64,000 nucleotides of DNA from the NCBI GenBank assembly GCA_029204225.1, contig CM055113.1, positions 16,125,745 to 16,189,744 on the forward strand. The letters are read 5' to 3'. Positions 11,531 through 22,113 of the stretch are shown piece after piece. The number at the start of each line of letters is the position of its first letter. The first letter of the stretch is position 1. The translations under genes were made by a program, and so were the position numbers. The notes below the pieces were generated by a model, which saw only the letters and a list, made by a program, of their open reading frames with translations, was not told where the DNA came from and searched no databases. This DNA is from Diphasiastrum complanatum (taxonomy: Eukaryota; Streptophyta; Lycopodiopsida; Lycopodiales; Lycopodiaceae).

Positions 11531-11988
11531 GTTGGATTTTTTTACCATTGGGTCAGAAAATTGAGTCAGATGTGGGTTGGATCCTAACGATGAAGGTACT
11601 CATAATTGCCAATTTTCATCTACAAAACTTGAGATTAAGACATAAAAAATCTAACAAAAAAAATTTCGTATTAATTTTTTTGAGAAAGCTACCTATTTCA
11701 ATCTTGGATTATTCAGACTCTCTCAAACACCGAGTGGAGGTACTCGGGAGGAGTTGGGACTGGGAGTAGTTCTAAACCTTGAATCTGAGAATGAAAAGAG
11801 ACAGAGTTTATTAAAAACAAAAAAGTTATAGTATCAAAAAAAGCTCAAGATAGGGTGATAATTGATAAAATTTTCTAGAGCGGTGGTGGGAGGTAGGAGG
11901 ACACCTCAAAGACGAGGAAAATGGAGAATAACTCGAATATATGGACGAACTCAACGAATTTTTGGACGAAGTCGAATTCTGTAGACAC

Positions 11989-12150
<162 letters not shown>

Positions 12151-12405
12151 TGCATATAGCAGGCCTCTCTCTCCATCGCAGTTGAAATCCGCTAGGCAGC
12201 AAACAACATTCTACAGATCCAGAGCAATTCTGGTTTGTGAGATATTCAATTGCTCAATTTTCGTGTAATTGATACTTTTTTTTTTTAAAGCAGATATTTT
12301 GTAATGGGTGCTTTAATATGACTGTTTTTTAATTTGATTTTAGCATATTCCATTGAATACTATAAGTGCTTTGCTGAATGAGATGAGATTTGGTTATACT
12401 TTGGG

Positions 12406-12569
12406 ACACCTTTCCAATCCGTTCTTCGGTACGATCACCAAAAGTTTTTGAAGCTACGCTACCAGAAGGATTTGAAGATGAGGATGTTTTTGAAGAAGAA
12501 GATCTGCAGGCCATTCTTCAAGCCAAATCATCGCAACCTGCTGGACCTTCTGCAACATTACCTTCTTAA
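12406..12569 (+). other. Exon-like segment encoding an acidic C-terminus
   Basis: The plus frame reads TFPIRSSVRSPKVFEATLPE, then GFEDEDVFEEEDLQAILQAK and SSQPAGPSATLPS, followed by TAA. It has the composition of a genuine protein C-terminus, unlike its AT-rich surroundings, and is precisely absent from unit 1. I do not recognise the parent gene. It could be a captured terminal exon. Confidence 0.4.
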
Positions 12570-14482
12570 CCTGTTGTCACTCTTAATATCTTAAGTAGGC
12601 AAGCTTACAATTCAGGTTTGATCTGCAGGATTGATGTGTAGGATCATCAAAATATTTTATAAAGGTTTAAGAAAAAAAAGAGTAGTACGTGTCCAGCTCT
12701 CAATCATAGGATAGGATAATTTGGTGCTATCCTAGAAGATTTTACATATTATATGAATATATGGCATCTTCGATGAATGATCTTGGCTTGACCAAAAATG
12801 GATACTCATTTGGCCTTGACATATCATGAATCGTTCAAAACACTAAATGCTTGGTCTCTGATGCCTGTTTGTGAGCCAGAATTGGCAAAAAATGATTCAA
12901 ATAAAAAATCTAAATCTGTAAAAGAAAAAAAAAAACCCAAACCTAGCTGAAGTTGTTTTCAAAAGGCAGCAACAGACATGAGAAACTCTCGCATGAAGGC
13001 TATCACGAAGCACAAATTAAGGATTTCTGAGCTACATACATACTTGACTTGTAAGCACAACTAGAAGCCCTATAGACTTACTGTCAGACTTACTTTTTGG
13101 TGTTCTATGTGCAGGCTTTTCCGCTACACCTACTGGCAAAAATCATTAGTCGAGAGGAGGTGTTATAGCGAGATTGATAGTAGCAATTTTTGTCTTAGCA
13201 ATTTTGAGATGTACATATCTTTTATATAAAAGAAGAGATGGAGTTTTGCTCCTTCTCCTCTATGTATTATCAGCAATTTCTATGTTTTATGGTCTCAAAA
13301 TACAGATAACAACTTTAAGGTTCCAATATATGTATTCTATCCTTCGACATCTTTATGTCTTGCTCTTATGTTGTATCTACCTTGCCTCATTGAACAAGGC
13401 GTAGTCCCCGTGGCTCCCGATACTAAGGATATTGTGATTATGGGACTACCGCTTATCAACTGTACAAAAACTGTCTACTATTACAATGTTCACCTATTTT
13501 TCATCCATCAAATTGTGAATTCTTTCTGAAATCCAGTTTCCACTGCTTTTATGTTTAAAAAATAGAGAACTATTACAAAATTTTCTTCGTAATTTATAAA
13601 CGTTTTCAGGATGAGAGGACGTTGATTTTTGTCTTAAAATAAAAAAACCAAGTTGATTACAAACGCGTTGTGTATGATAGCTGAAGTTGAATTTTGTTTA
13701 CCATGGTAATGTTTTCGTCTCTTTATTGCAAATGGACCATATTGTAGCTAATTTTTGTTCACAAAGCTCAAACAGACTCATGTGATCACTTTTACATCTA
13801 CTGGCGCCTTTGGTTTTAATAAGCCTTCGTGACAATCAAATTAGGACAGATATACATTGTTGTTAGTCGTGAATAGTATCCCTATATTGTCCCAAAACGG
13901 ACTTGAAAATCACTTCAGAACTCCAACTCATCAAGTAGGATGATTTTATGTTCCGACCCCACCCGACCTGACCAAGGGTCGAAAATTTTTGACTCGACCC
14001 CCCCCCCCCCCCCCGAGGGTCAAAAATTTTTGACCCGACCAAGGTTCGAAAACTTTCGACCCGACCTGAGGAGTTGGATTTTTTTACCATTGGGTCAGAT
14101 AATTGAGTCAGATGTGGGTTGGATCCTAACGATGAAGGTACTCATAATTGCCAGTTTTCATCTACAAAACTTGAGATTGAGACATAAAAAATCTAACAAA
14201 AAAAATTTCGTATTAATTTTTTTGAGAAAGCTACCGATTTCAATCTTGGATTATTCAGACTCTCTCAAACACCGAGTGGAGGTACTCGGGAGGAGTTGGG
14301 ACTGGGAGTAGTTCTAAACCTTGAATCTGAGAATGAAAAGAGACAGAGTTTATTAAAAACGAAAAAGTTATAGTATCAAGAAAAGCTCAAGATAGGGTGA
14401 TAATTGATAAAATTTTCTAGAGCGGTGGTGGGAGGCAGGAGGACACCTCAAAGACGAGGAAAATGGAGAATAACTCGAATAT

Positions 14483-14890
14483 ATGGACGAACTCAACGAA
14501 TTTTTGGACGAAGTCGAATTCTGGGACGAACTCGACTTTTGGAACGAACTTGAATTTTTGGGCGAACTCGAATTTTCACTCGACTTGAATTTTTTGAGAC
14601 TTGAATTTCTAGGAATGACTCGAATTTTGAAGGTTCGAATTTGTTCAACAAACTCGCATTTTTTCAGTCAACTCAAATTTCCAGAGGTTCAAATTTTTCT
14701 AGACTCAAATTTTTGGACGGATTCGAATATTTTTTCAGTCGACTCGATTTTGGAATGAACTCGAATTTTTGGACGAAAGTAAATTTTTGGACAAACCCAA
14801 ATTTTTGGACAAACTCGAAATATTCTAGATTCGATTTTTTGGACGAACTCGAATATTTAGACGAAGCTCAAATTTTTTTATATTTGAATC
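14483..14890 (+). repeat. Minisatellite of GACGAACTCGAATTTTTG type
   Basis: More than 15 degenerate units of about 18-21 bp (GGACGAACTCGAATTTTTGG and variants). The open frame over it (repeated DELEFW-like words) is a by-product of the repeat. The first two units are also at the end of unit 1 (11941-11980), so the tandem duplication ends inside this array. Confidence 0.85.
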
Positions 14891-14899
14891 TTCGGGTCC

Positions 14900-15291
14900 T
14901 TATTTATATTCCAATTGAAATAGTTAGAACAACTATTCGCACGGTGAAATTGAACATTCAACAATTCTAACATAATCTAGTGATGTAATTTTCACTCGAT
15001 TTTAGCCAATTTTGTTCAATGACCGTTTACCTACACATACATACATATAGACGTACACATACATACATACGTGCATGTGTATGTGTATTTTAAAATTAAC
15101 TAACAATGCATCTTAAGTTGAGAATAGGTAGAGATATTATTTTCTGACCTAAAAAATCCTACAGGTGTTTGGGCATGCCAATTTTTGGCAAAAATTGTCA
15201 GTTCCATTCTTGGACTTTGTCGACCTCTCCCAACACTGATGCTAAGAATTCTCATAGATTTAAATGTACTTTCAGCTTTTAGGAAATTCTA
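14900..15291. other. No gene seen
   Basis: AT-rich sequence with an imperfect ACATACATAC/CATGTGTATG run at 15032-15080. Nothing else recognised. Confidence 0.6.
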
Positions 15292-15403
15292 AAACTTGAT
15301 TTTGGACAAACAACAATTACAAAGATGTGAGGTAGGTGCAAGAGTTTTCATTTTGCGCATTCCTTTGGTACCCACTAATTCATATTTGCCTTTTGAATTT
15401 TAG

Positions 15404-15560
15404 CGAGTGCAATTCCCCATCAGACCAACATTTTCCATGACTATAAACAAAGCTCAAGGCCAGACAATGGAGTTTGTTGGATTGTATTTGCCTAGACCAG
15501 TGTTTAGCCATGGACAACTATATGTCGCCCTATCAAGGGTGCAAAGTTCAACTCAAAACT
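15404..15560 (+). pseudogene. PIF1/Helitron-type helicase C-terminal exon
   Basis: After a good 3' splice site (TTTTGAATTTTAG) the frame reads [40 protein letters not shown] and VALSRVQSS. These are the last conserved motifs of an SF1B PIF1-like helicase ([17 protein letters not shown]), as found at the C-terminus of Helitron RepHel proteins and eukaryotic PIF1. ATPase motifs I-IV are absent here, so it is only a terminal exon. It then runs straight into minisatellite sequence. It could come from a Helitron or a captured PIF1 gene. Confidence 0.8.
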
Positions 15561-16260
15561 GTCATGAACAAGACACTGTCACGAATAATAAACTGTCGTG
15601 AACAAAAGTCATTCGAGTATGAAATTGTCACGATCAAGACAATCGACACTCGAAACTATGACGAACATGACACTCGAAACTGAAAACTCAAAACTATCGT
15701 GAAACTGTCGCGAACTCGACACTCAAAACTCAAAAAAGTCGCAAACTCGACACTCGAAACTGTCACGAACAAGACACTATTGCGAACAAAAATCATTCAA
15801 GTCTGAAACTGTCGCGATCAAGACAATCGACACTCAAAACTGTCGCGAAACATGACACTCAAAAGTGTCGCGAAACTGTCATGAACAAGACACTATCGCA
15901 AACAATAAATTGTTGCGAACAAAAATCATTCGAGTTTGAAACTGTTGCGATCAAGACAATCAACACTTGAAACTGTCGCGAAACTCGACACTCAAAACTA
16001 TCGCAAAACTGTCGCGAATTCGACGTTCAAAATAGTCGCGAACTTGTCACTCAAAACTGTCATGAAACTGTCACAAACAAAACACTGTCATGAATAATAA
16101 ACTGTCGCGAATAAAAAATATTTGAGTCTGAAACTGTTGCGAAACTCGACACTCAAAAATCACTCAAAACTGTCGCAAAACTCAAAACTCGAAACTTGAC
16201 ACTCGACTCTCGACACGCAAACAAAAATCATTCGAGTCTTTTTTCATGGACTTGAATTTT
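15545..16260 (+). repeat. Minisatellite of ACTCAAAACTGTCGCGAA type
   Basis: Dozens of degenerate 17-25 bp units built from CGACACTCAAAACTGTCGCGAAC and AAACAAAAATCATTCGAGTC. The same array, independently diverged, lies at 55055-55740. Confidence 0.88.
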
Positions 16261-16345
16261 TTCATGGACTCAATTTTTTCCAAAGACTCGAGATCGGCCA
16301 TTATCCAAATGATCGGCTACCACCTAGATCGGCCTCCATTGCTCA

Positions 16346-17040
16346 TCAATGATGGGCACTCACAACTAGTATTTGTATAAAATTTTTCTATACATGTATC
16401 TCATCCACATCAAGAGAGGCCAACTTTTTATCTGTATCAACTTGAGAATCATTCCACAAGTTGAGAGTCATGTTTTTCTATGATCTCTAAATCCATTTCT
16501 CTAGATGGAAGTAGCTTGGGTGGAGAACACTCAGCCACTAAAACTGAATATGAATTTTTGATCACAAGTTTTATCGTCTCCTACCTGAAGTGCATTATCT
16601 CCATTGGGGAGACCTTCGGACATCTAAATTGAAAAAAAAAAACACAATTAAATGTTATCAATCAAAGATTAGTTATTAGGAATGTGATTATGAAAAAAAC
16701 AAAAACTCAATTAAATGTTATTAACCAAAGATTAGTAATTAGAAATTATCAGGAATATATTACCTCTTCCAGATTAGAAAGTTTATCTTGTAGTGCAAGC
16801 CAATTGAAAAAGAATTTGGCATTGTATATCGTATACCAACCATAGCTGACAAAATCAACTTGTTGGGAGGACTGTAGTATTCAAATATAAATGAAAGTTA
16901 GTAACAAAATTTCAACTATATGTAACATCGGATCAACGCGCACGAGGTGATAATAAAATCTACAAAGGAAACAAGCGCATGTCGAACCGATATCAAAAAA
17001 ATATCAGGTCAACGTGCACGATATGAAAAAAATCTCAAAG
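16346..17040. other. No gene; cluster of GGATCAACGCGCACG / GAACCGATAT motifs
   Basis: No convincing frame. Between 16920 and 17070 lie four copies of two alternating words: CGGATCAACGCGCACGA (16928), CGAACCGATATC (16982), GGTCAACGTGCACGAT (17009) and CGAACCGATATT (17057). The same words are scattered through 55.9-57.7 kb. Confidence 0.6.
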
Positions 17041-17044
17041 AAAA

Positions 17045-17626
17045 CTACAAGGGCACGTCGAACCGATATTGAAATTTTTTTACTTCCGCATCAAGCATTT
17101 TTAGTTTTGTGTGCGTTGTTGCACTTGGTACTGGAAAGAGTTCCAGTATTTTCTTGATATGGCTCCTCTCAATTTTGTGGGTGTGTGTAATAGAGCTCAT
17201 CTTTATACAAACTGGATTACACACACCCTCATCATTGACATATAAGGACAACACATATATGCTCCAATGTTCATTGCAATTAGAAAACAATAAATTTATG
17301 AGAATAAATGTAAAATCAAAATTCATAAAAAATACTCAACTTAATAAAATCTGAAAAAAATACACTAACTTTGTTATGTATAGGAGCACGAGGATTGGAG
17401 TCCCTAGTCTGATGTATTGGAGCATATCATCATGCAGACTTTTGAAATCGGGAAAATCAAAAGTAGCCATGAATTTAAGCGGAAACAATGCGACATCTAT
17501 AAACAATGGGGTCTGAAAAAACTCCATCCAATACTGAATTGCCCCCCTTCCTACATTGTCCCCTAGCATTTTATCTCTACTTTCTAATTGACTTGTGCGC
17601 GTCATTAGGATCCAATGTCGGAACAA
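17045..17626 (-). pseudogene. Ulp1-like (C48) cysteine protease fragment
   Basis: Two minus-strand frames in order. 17626-17336 contains KMLGDNV...AIQYWMEFFQ, resembling the LND-x-I-x-x-Y start of Ulp1/SENP proteases. 17326-17045 contains INLLFSNCNEHWSIYVLSLY, with the catalytic His of the HW motif, then CIKMSSITHTHKIERSHIKK where the family has a (L/F)DS Asp. The Asp appears replaced by Ser and the downstream Gln-Cys nucleophile region is missing. Plant MULE and CACTA elements often carry such proteases, which fits the setting. Two exons or two broken parts of one gene are both possible. Inactive as read. Confidence 0.6.
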
Positions 17627-18456
17627 AGCGCAAGTAGGGAGATTCCAAGATCAAAATTCAGGTCATTTTGATATCGATAATCTAGTTTATGAGAATCGTT
17701 ATAATTTACTTTCTGTTCTTGATAATTTTTCTCAGATTATTAGTACTCCTGTTCAGGATATAGATAGTTTTTGTTTCGTTCATTTTCAGGACCTTGTGTA
17801 TTCCCAATCATCCTCTAAGCATAAACATAATAAAAAGTACGCTAACTTGCATGATCATTTCAAAAGAAATATATATTGTGGTATCCATAAAAGAGCATGT
17901 CGTCTTCTAATCAAAGGAATGGCTTTTGTCTTTTGTATATCTACTGAAATTCCAGATGATGAGTTTGTTGGATCTTCTATTGTTCTCATGATTGAAGCAT
18001 CTGCATCTGCGCCAGTTGATGTAGATGATGTAGATACTGATATAGGGGTTGAAGTTGAAACATCTATAGTTTCAAATTATCAAAAAACTCTCTCTCGTTC
18101 TATAATTCTCTCTAATTCTCTATCTCCTATTAATCAATTAACTCTACTCCATATTCCCGTATACTTTATAAATAATGAAAATTATATTTTTTTTAATGAT
18201 AAAGAAGATGTTTTGAATTTGAGAGAGGATGAAATCCTCTCAATTTTTGCACAAAATTTATCATAATTTTTTGACATTGTTGATTACACATATAATAACC
18301 TTGAAAATGAGATAGATTATGATAAAGATGGCAATTGGCAATCTGGCAATGAGGCCTTGGATGCCATAGTTAAAAAATTTAAAGCCTATAAAAAAACTTT
18401 GCCTACAGAGAAAGAATTTTTGGAATTCCAAAAAAAATATCTCCCAAGGACTCAAT
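17595..18456 (+). CDS. Unidentified mobile-element-like ORF
   Basis: A long plus frame (Met at 17595) ends with TAA at 18264-18266, then stays open in the same frame to about 18456. The protein is AT-driven, with an acidic stretch VDVDDVDTDIGVEVE at about 142-156 and an end rich in N, D and K (LREDEILSIFAQNLS). After the TAA comes ALDAIVKKFKAYKKTLPTEK in the same frame; a further piece in another frame (NVEAIGGHDITRTNVIKYDD) ends at a good 5' splice site, ACG/GTAAGT, at about 18537. Parts of the nucleotide sequence recur at 55857-55925 and 57690-57829. I do not recognise the family; it is on the strand opposite to the protease fragment. Confidence 0.35.
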
Positions 18457-18746
18457 AAATTCAAGGGAAATGTAGAGGCCATTGGAGGACATGACATTAC
18501 CAGAACAAACGTCATTAAATATGATGATTATGATACGGTAAGTAGATATTATATTGGTATTGATATTGTTCAGTTTTCTTAGTTCAAATACTATGTTGAA
18601 GTTTGAGTTTGCAGTGTTATGTATCATTCTAAATTTTTTTTCTTGACTCGTATACATGATGCTATTAAAATAGATGCCTTTGGTATGAGACATGGAGGTG
18701 TCCGAGGTGTATCAACTCGGAGAAAGGATGTGTCTCTATCTCATTA

Positions 18747-19091
18747 TTGAAAAACTTTCAAAATAATGAGATTTGTATATATCATTCATCTTCTAATCCA
18801 TATGCTACCATTGTCATTATGGCCATCAAGTCTTTATCAGTTTATTTAGGAGGCCATACGTATGTCAGAGGAACATATAAAGTAATTTTTGTGAAAAGGG
18901 ATTTGGCAATTAAAACATTGGGTTATACTCTCAATGAGACTACAAAAACATCATCTATAGTGGCCCTTTATTCGGGTTACATTGATATGAGCAAAATGAA
19001 AAATTTAGAATTTTTGGATTCATATGCAAGGAGATTATTCCTTCATGACAATACCATCCGTCTGAATCTTGAAGAGGATGATGATAAGTAA
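18747..19091 (+). CDS. Unidentified ORF, possible last exon of the same element gene
   Basis: 114 codons; the words SLSVYLGGHTYVRGTYKVIF, DLAIKTLGYTLNETTKTSSI and NLEFLDSYARRLFLHDNTIR followed by an acidic tail (LEEDDDK) look like genuine protein rather than noise. Upstream, 18665-18720 reads DAFGMRHGGVRGVSTRRKDV in a separate frame. These could be consecutive exons with the ORF at 17.6-18.5 kb. No family is recognised; a viral or transposon origin is possible but unproven. It overlaps the end of a minus-strand frame at 19035. Confidence 0.35.
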   Translation: MKNFQNNEICIYHSSSNPYATIVIMAIKSLSVYLGGHTYVRGTYKVIFVKRDLAIKTLGYTLNETTKTSSIVALYSGYIDMSKMKNLEFLDSYARRLFLHDNTIRLNLEEDDDK

Positions 19092-19835
19092 ACAATTTTC
19101 TATAATAGATTTTTGATATATTACAAATGATCTCTCTTTTGTTATGAATTTGAATGCCTTTCTAAAAATTGTAACATTTGGTGAGTGTTTAGCTTGATAT
19201 TTAAATTGTGCTCTTCTATAAAACCACTGAAAAAATTCAATTAAATATTTATTTTTTGAATTGTGTCCTCCATCATTTGTAACTCTATGGAATGCTCCTC
19301 TTGCTTGCCAATGAGATTTTTCCATGCCTTGTGATGACCAGATATTTAAGCTCTGATATTCCTTTGCAAAATAAGTTGCATGATGAAAAAAGATGTGCTG
19401 CAAACAAGATTTTGATTACTTACATCAGGAGAAAAAAATATAAGCATGAATGAGATAAGTACCAGATAATCAAATAAATTAGTACCATATAATGTGTAAT
19501 GTTGTCTTTCCCCAACAATCATGTACAAATTTCACAAATGTGGTACTATGATTTTGCAAAGTCCTCAAATCTTCTGATGATAGATTTTCTTTCCTGATAA
19601 CACCTACGAGTTTGTCTAAGTTGTTCCAGACGTGTCCCTTTTCCACTCGATTACTTACTTCTAGTGTTCGTGTTGCTTGAACAATTTCTTTCAAAATTTC
19701 GTATCTGACACTAGATTCTTTACATGTGTGATTGGATAAGAATCTTCTTGCTTTAGAACCAAAAACGACGACCAGAAGTTCGCATTCTCTTTCTATGTAA
19801 CCTCTCTCTAAAGTAAAACTTTTTAAAGGGCCCAT
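19035..19835 (-). pseudogene. Unidentified transposon-protein remnant
   Basis: Two minus-strand pieces. 19835-19479 reads LKEIVQATRTLEVSNRVEKG, ENLSSEDLRTLQNHSTTFVK and TTLHIIWY. 19403-19035 reads KEYQSLNIWSSQGMEKSHWQ, ARGAFHRVTNDGGHNSKNKY and LIEFFQWFYRRAQFKYQ. The general shape (LH-x-x-W, then SSQGMEKSHWQARxxFxRxTNDGG) resembles large uncharacterised transposon proteins, but I cannot name the family. An intron may separate the pieces (19404-19478). The same strand carries the protease fragment at 17.0-17.6 kb, which may belong to the same element. Confidence 0.4.
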
Positions 19836-19856
19836 TTTGAGCCCATATTGTTCCTA

Positions 19857-19939
<83 letters not shown>

Positions 19940-19940
19940 T
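19857..19940. repeat. (GT)n(AT)n(AC)n palindromic microsatellite
   Basis: About 12 GT, then about 23 AT, then about 7 AC dinucleotides. The whole tract is self-complementary and could extrude as a hairpin or cruciform. Confidence 0.95.
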
Positions 19941-20174
19941 AGTAGTGAGTTAGCGCGCTGTTGACGGGCGACCGACAATCTGGGTGGCAGCTTGTGATCG
20001 AGACGTGTGGATGATGCTTAGAGTAGGTGATTGATGAACTACTCAGCCAACCTCCCCCTCCCCATGGCTTGGGGTTTTCCACACAGGCCTACCATAGGCT
20101 TTGTATAGTAGGCCACATATGCATGTCATAGGTTACCAACCGTAGGTAGAACACATGGCAAATAATCCAGACTT

Positions 20175-20520
20175 GTACACCTAGGAAAATGACCATCAGC
20201 TTTCCTCCTAAACCATCAGTCGCCATCCAAATGAAGTTTTTCCATTCTAAAATTTATAAGATCCTGCTTTTATCAAAAATTTATAATCCCAAAGGCAATT
20301 ACTAATAGTCATAATTTATTTGAGAGGGTGGGGGCGGGAAGGGGGGGGGGGGCGGCTAGTTAGGCATGTATCACATGGGTGGGTCACATGTATGATATTT
20401 TTTGCTGTTGTTGGGTTGGGATGGGTGGTTGGACCATCAACTCTAATGACTTTACTCGCTTGTCGCCACGTTAGGTAATGTTTTTTGTAACCATTGGCAT
20501 GGGCCATGCAAGGCCCAAGG
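20175..20520. repeat. Dispersed repeat, copy 1
   Basis: From GTACACCTAGGAAAATGACC to GGCCCAAGGACTAC this matches 63667-64000, where the window ends, so the repeat is longer. It contains a G-rich tract at 20329-20353 (runs of 3 to 12 G; quadruplex-capable) that is much shorter in the second copy. Open frames across it are not convincing. Confidence 0.85.
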
Positions 20521-21216
20521 ACTACGGGTCACCCAAGGACTATGGGTCATCACTTTACTGTGAGAATCCAATGGCATTTCCAAAAAATGATGTTAAACAA
20601 AGATAAATATTGGGCTCGCTACCAAACCATAACATTTTTGCCTAAAGCAAATCTCACATAATCATATATGTAACCAAAGATTGCCAAGAAGAAGTATCTA
20701 TACGAGCATTTTGTGGATTATGATGCCAACTCGTATTATTCTATGGATTTGTAGGAAAGTTCATTAAATTGAAGTTATTACATAATAGAATTTCATTTAG
20801 AGAATTAAGCCAAGGTCTAGGGGATAGTAATCCACCTTAAAATATTTATCATAGAGGATAAATGCATAATCAAACATTTGTATAACCTATGCTTTGAAAC
20901 AACTTAGCAAAAAAAGGAGAGATGGAGGAGGATTTACATTGAAATAATTCATGAAAATACATTCTAAGCGATACACATCATTTGGATAAAGATAAAATAC
21001 ATTTCTGAAAACCAATAAATAAAAAGAATTTGGAAGAAAAAAATAAAAAAGAGTGGTATTATATAGGTACTTGGAAATTGAAGTAAAATCAACCAGAAAG
21101 TTCTAATTCTCAAAACTACTCTAACAAATATCCTTTGCTAAAAAGAAATTACAATTAGAGTGCAACAAACTTGAGAGGCTTTGGTGATTATTAATTATTG
21201 TCACTGATATTTGCAG
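20521..21216. other. No gene seen
   Basis: AT-rich, with no recognisable domain. It may contain the intron preceding the orphan exon at 21217. Confidence 0.55.
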
Positions 21217-21351
21217 GCAATAAAATACATACGGAAAAAATTGCAGCTTGCCAATCAATTTGCCATAACATTTGATGACCAAGGAAATTGTTCTATTAGA
21301 GGTGATCCAGCTTTCTCCGTGCTACTTGTCGATATTGATAGTTCCAATTGA
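21217..21351 (+). other. Orphan terminal exon candidate
   Basis: Preceded by a 3' splice site (TTGTCACTGATATTTGCAG) the frame reads AIKYIRKKLQLANQFAITFD, DQGNCSIRGDPAFSVLLVDI and DSSN, then TGA. It looks like a real protein end, but I cannot name the gene and see no upstream exon in the window. It could be a captured exon or the end of a gene with a very long intron. Confidence 0.35.
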
Positions 21352-21744
21352 AGTTACGGTGAGTATTTTAGTTTTTAGAAGAATTGGCTTAACAAATACT
21401 CCTCATTTCAATGCTATGAGTGGGGAATATATATATATATATATACATACATATACATTGTATAGATATATCACAGATTCTTAACCTATAGCATGATGAA
21501 GGGGACGCACCTGCCTACGTTTCACATGGACAATATCACATTTTTATGACCTACATTTAACTCCACAATCTTACAATATTATCTCACCAATTGTACGTGG
21601 ATTGGTGAGCTTGAGCAGCAGATGCTAGGAGGGCAAATAGAGTGAATAGGAGAGGCTTGTGGGAGAGGTATGACCAGCTGTAGTGGTTGCAAATGGATTG
21701 TTGTCTTGTGGGTGTGGTACTTGATCCATTTGCTAAGATGGGTG

Positions 21745-21785
21745 GTGGTGAATTCTCAAATAGATCCATCAGATTTGGTTGTGCT
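21745..21785 (+). pseudogene. TMK-like receptor kinase scrap, copy 2
   Basis: About 40 bp, GGTGAATTCTCAAATAGATC followed by CATCAGATTTGGTTGTGCT, encoding NSQIDPSDLVVL. It is almost identical to part of the TMK-derived fragment on the minus strand at 37593-37835 (one visible mismatch). It ends abruptly at the CACACGTGTG-containing sequence taken as the LTR of element E. Confidence 0.55.
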
Positions 21786-22096
21786 ATTCACACGTGTGAA
21801 AATAGTGTACTTGTCATGTACCATAAGTTAGAATTAAAGTTAGAATCACTGTGTGACTATAAGTGGGTACTATCAGTGGATAAGGATCAGTTGGCCTCGC
21901 CACGAGGCAAGTCGATGGAACACGCGTCCCGCCAATGGCAACCTGGTTCATGCATGGGTTGCCTGAGTGAACAACTATATGTACAGTGTAATTTCATTTT
22001 GAGAAATACAGTTGCTATGTGAGCTTGCTGAGGAGAGTGATTTTCTGTCTGTGTTACTGTGTAGCATGATCTGTGTTCCTGTGCAAAGCAAATTCT
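21783..22096 (+). repeat. Probable copia E 5' LTR
   Basis: Inferred from the downstream primer site. It begins near TGCTATTCACACGTGTGAAA; no second copy is present in the window, so both edges are uncertain. Confidence 0.4.
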
Positions 22097-22100
22097 AAGT

Positions 22101-22113
22101 TGGTATCAGAGCC
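22101..22113 (+). other. Copia E primer binding site
   Basis: TGGTATCAGAGCC, the plant copia initiator tRNA-Met primer site, plus strand. Confidence 0.88.

Larger units (their letters stand above)
15292..16345 (+). repeat. Helicase/minisatellite repeat, copy 1
   Basis: From GATTTTGGACAAACAACAAT to CGAGATCGGCC...GATCGGCCTCCA this matches 54804-55838 closely: intron-like lead, helicase exon, GTCGCGAA minisatellite and terminal CATGGACTTGAATTTTTTCA block in the same order. The copy at 54.8 kb interrupts a copia pol, so the left edge behaves as an element or rearrangement end. Confidence 0.85.

Noticed and set aside
14483..14758. DELEFW-repeat protein
   Set aside because: It follows exactly the 18-21 bp minisatellite and is broken in neighbouring units.
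15545..16260. Possible CRISPR-like array because of regularly recurring units
   Set aside because: Units are degenerate, of variable length and without unique spacers; this is a eukaryotic minisatellite.
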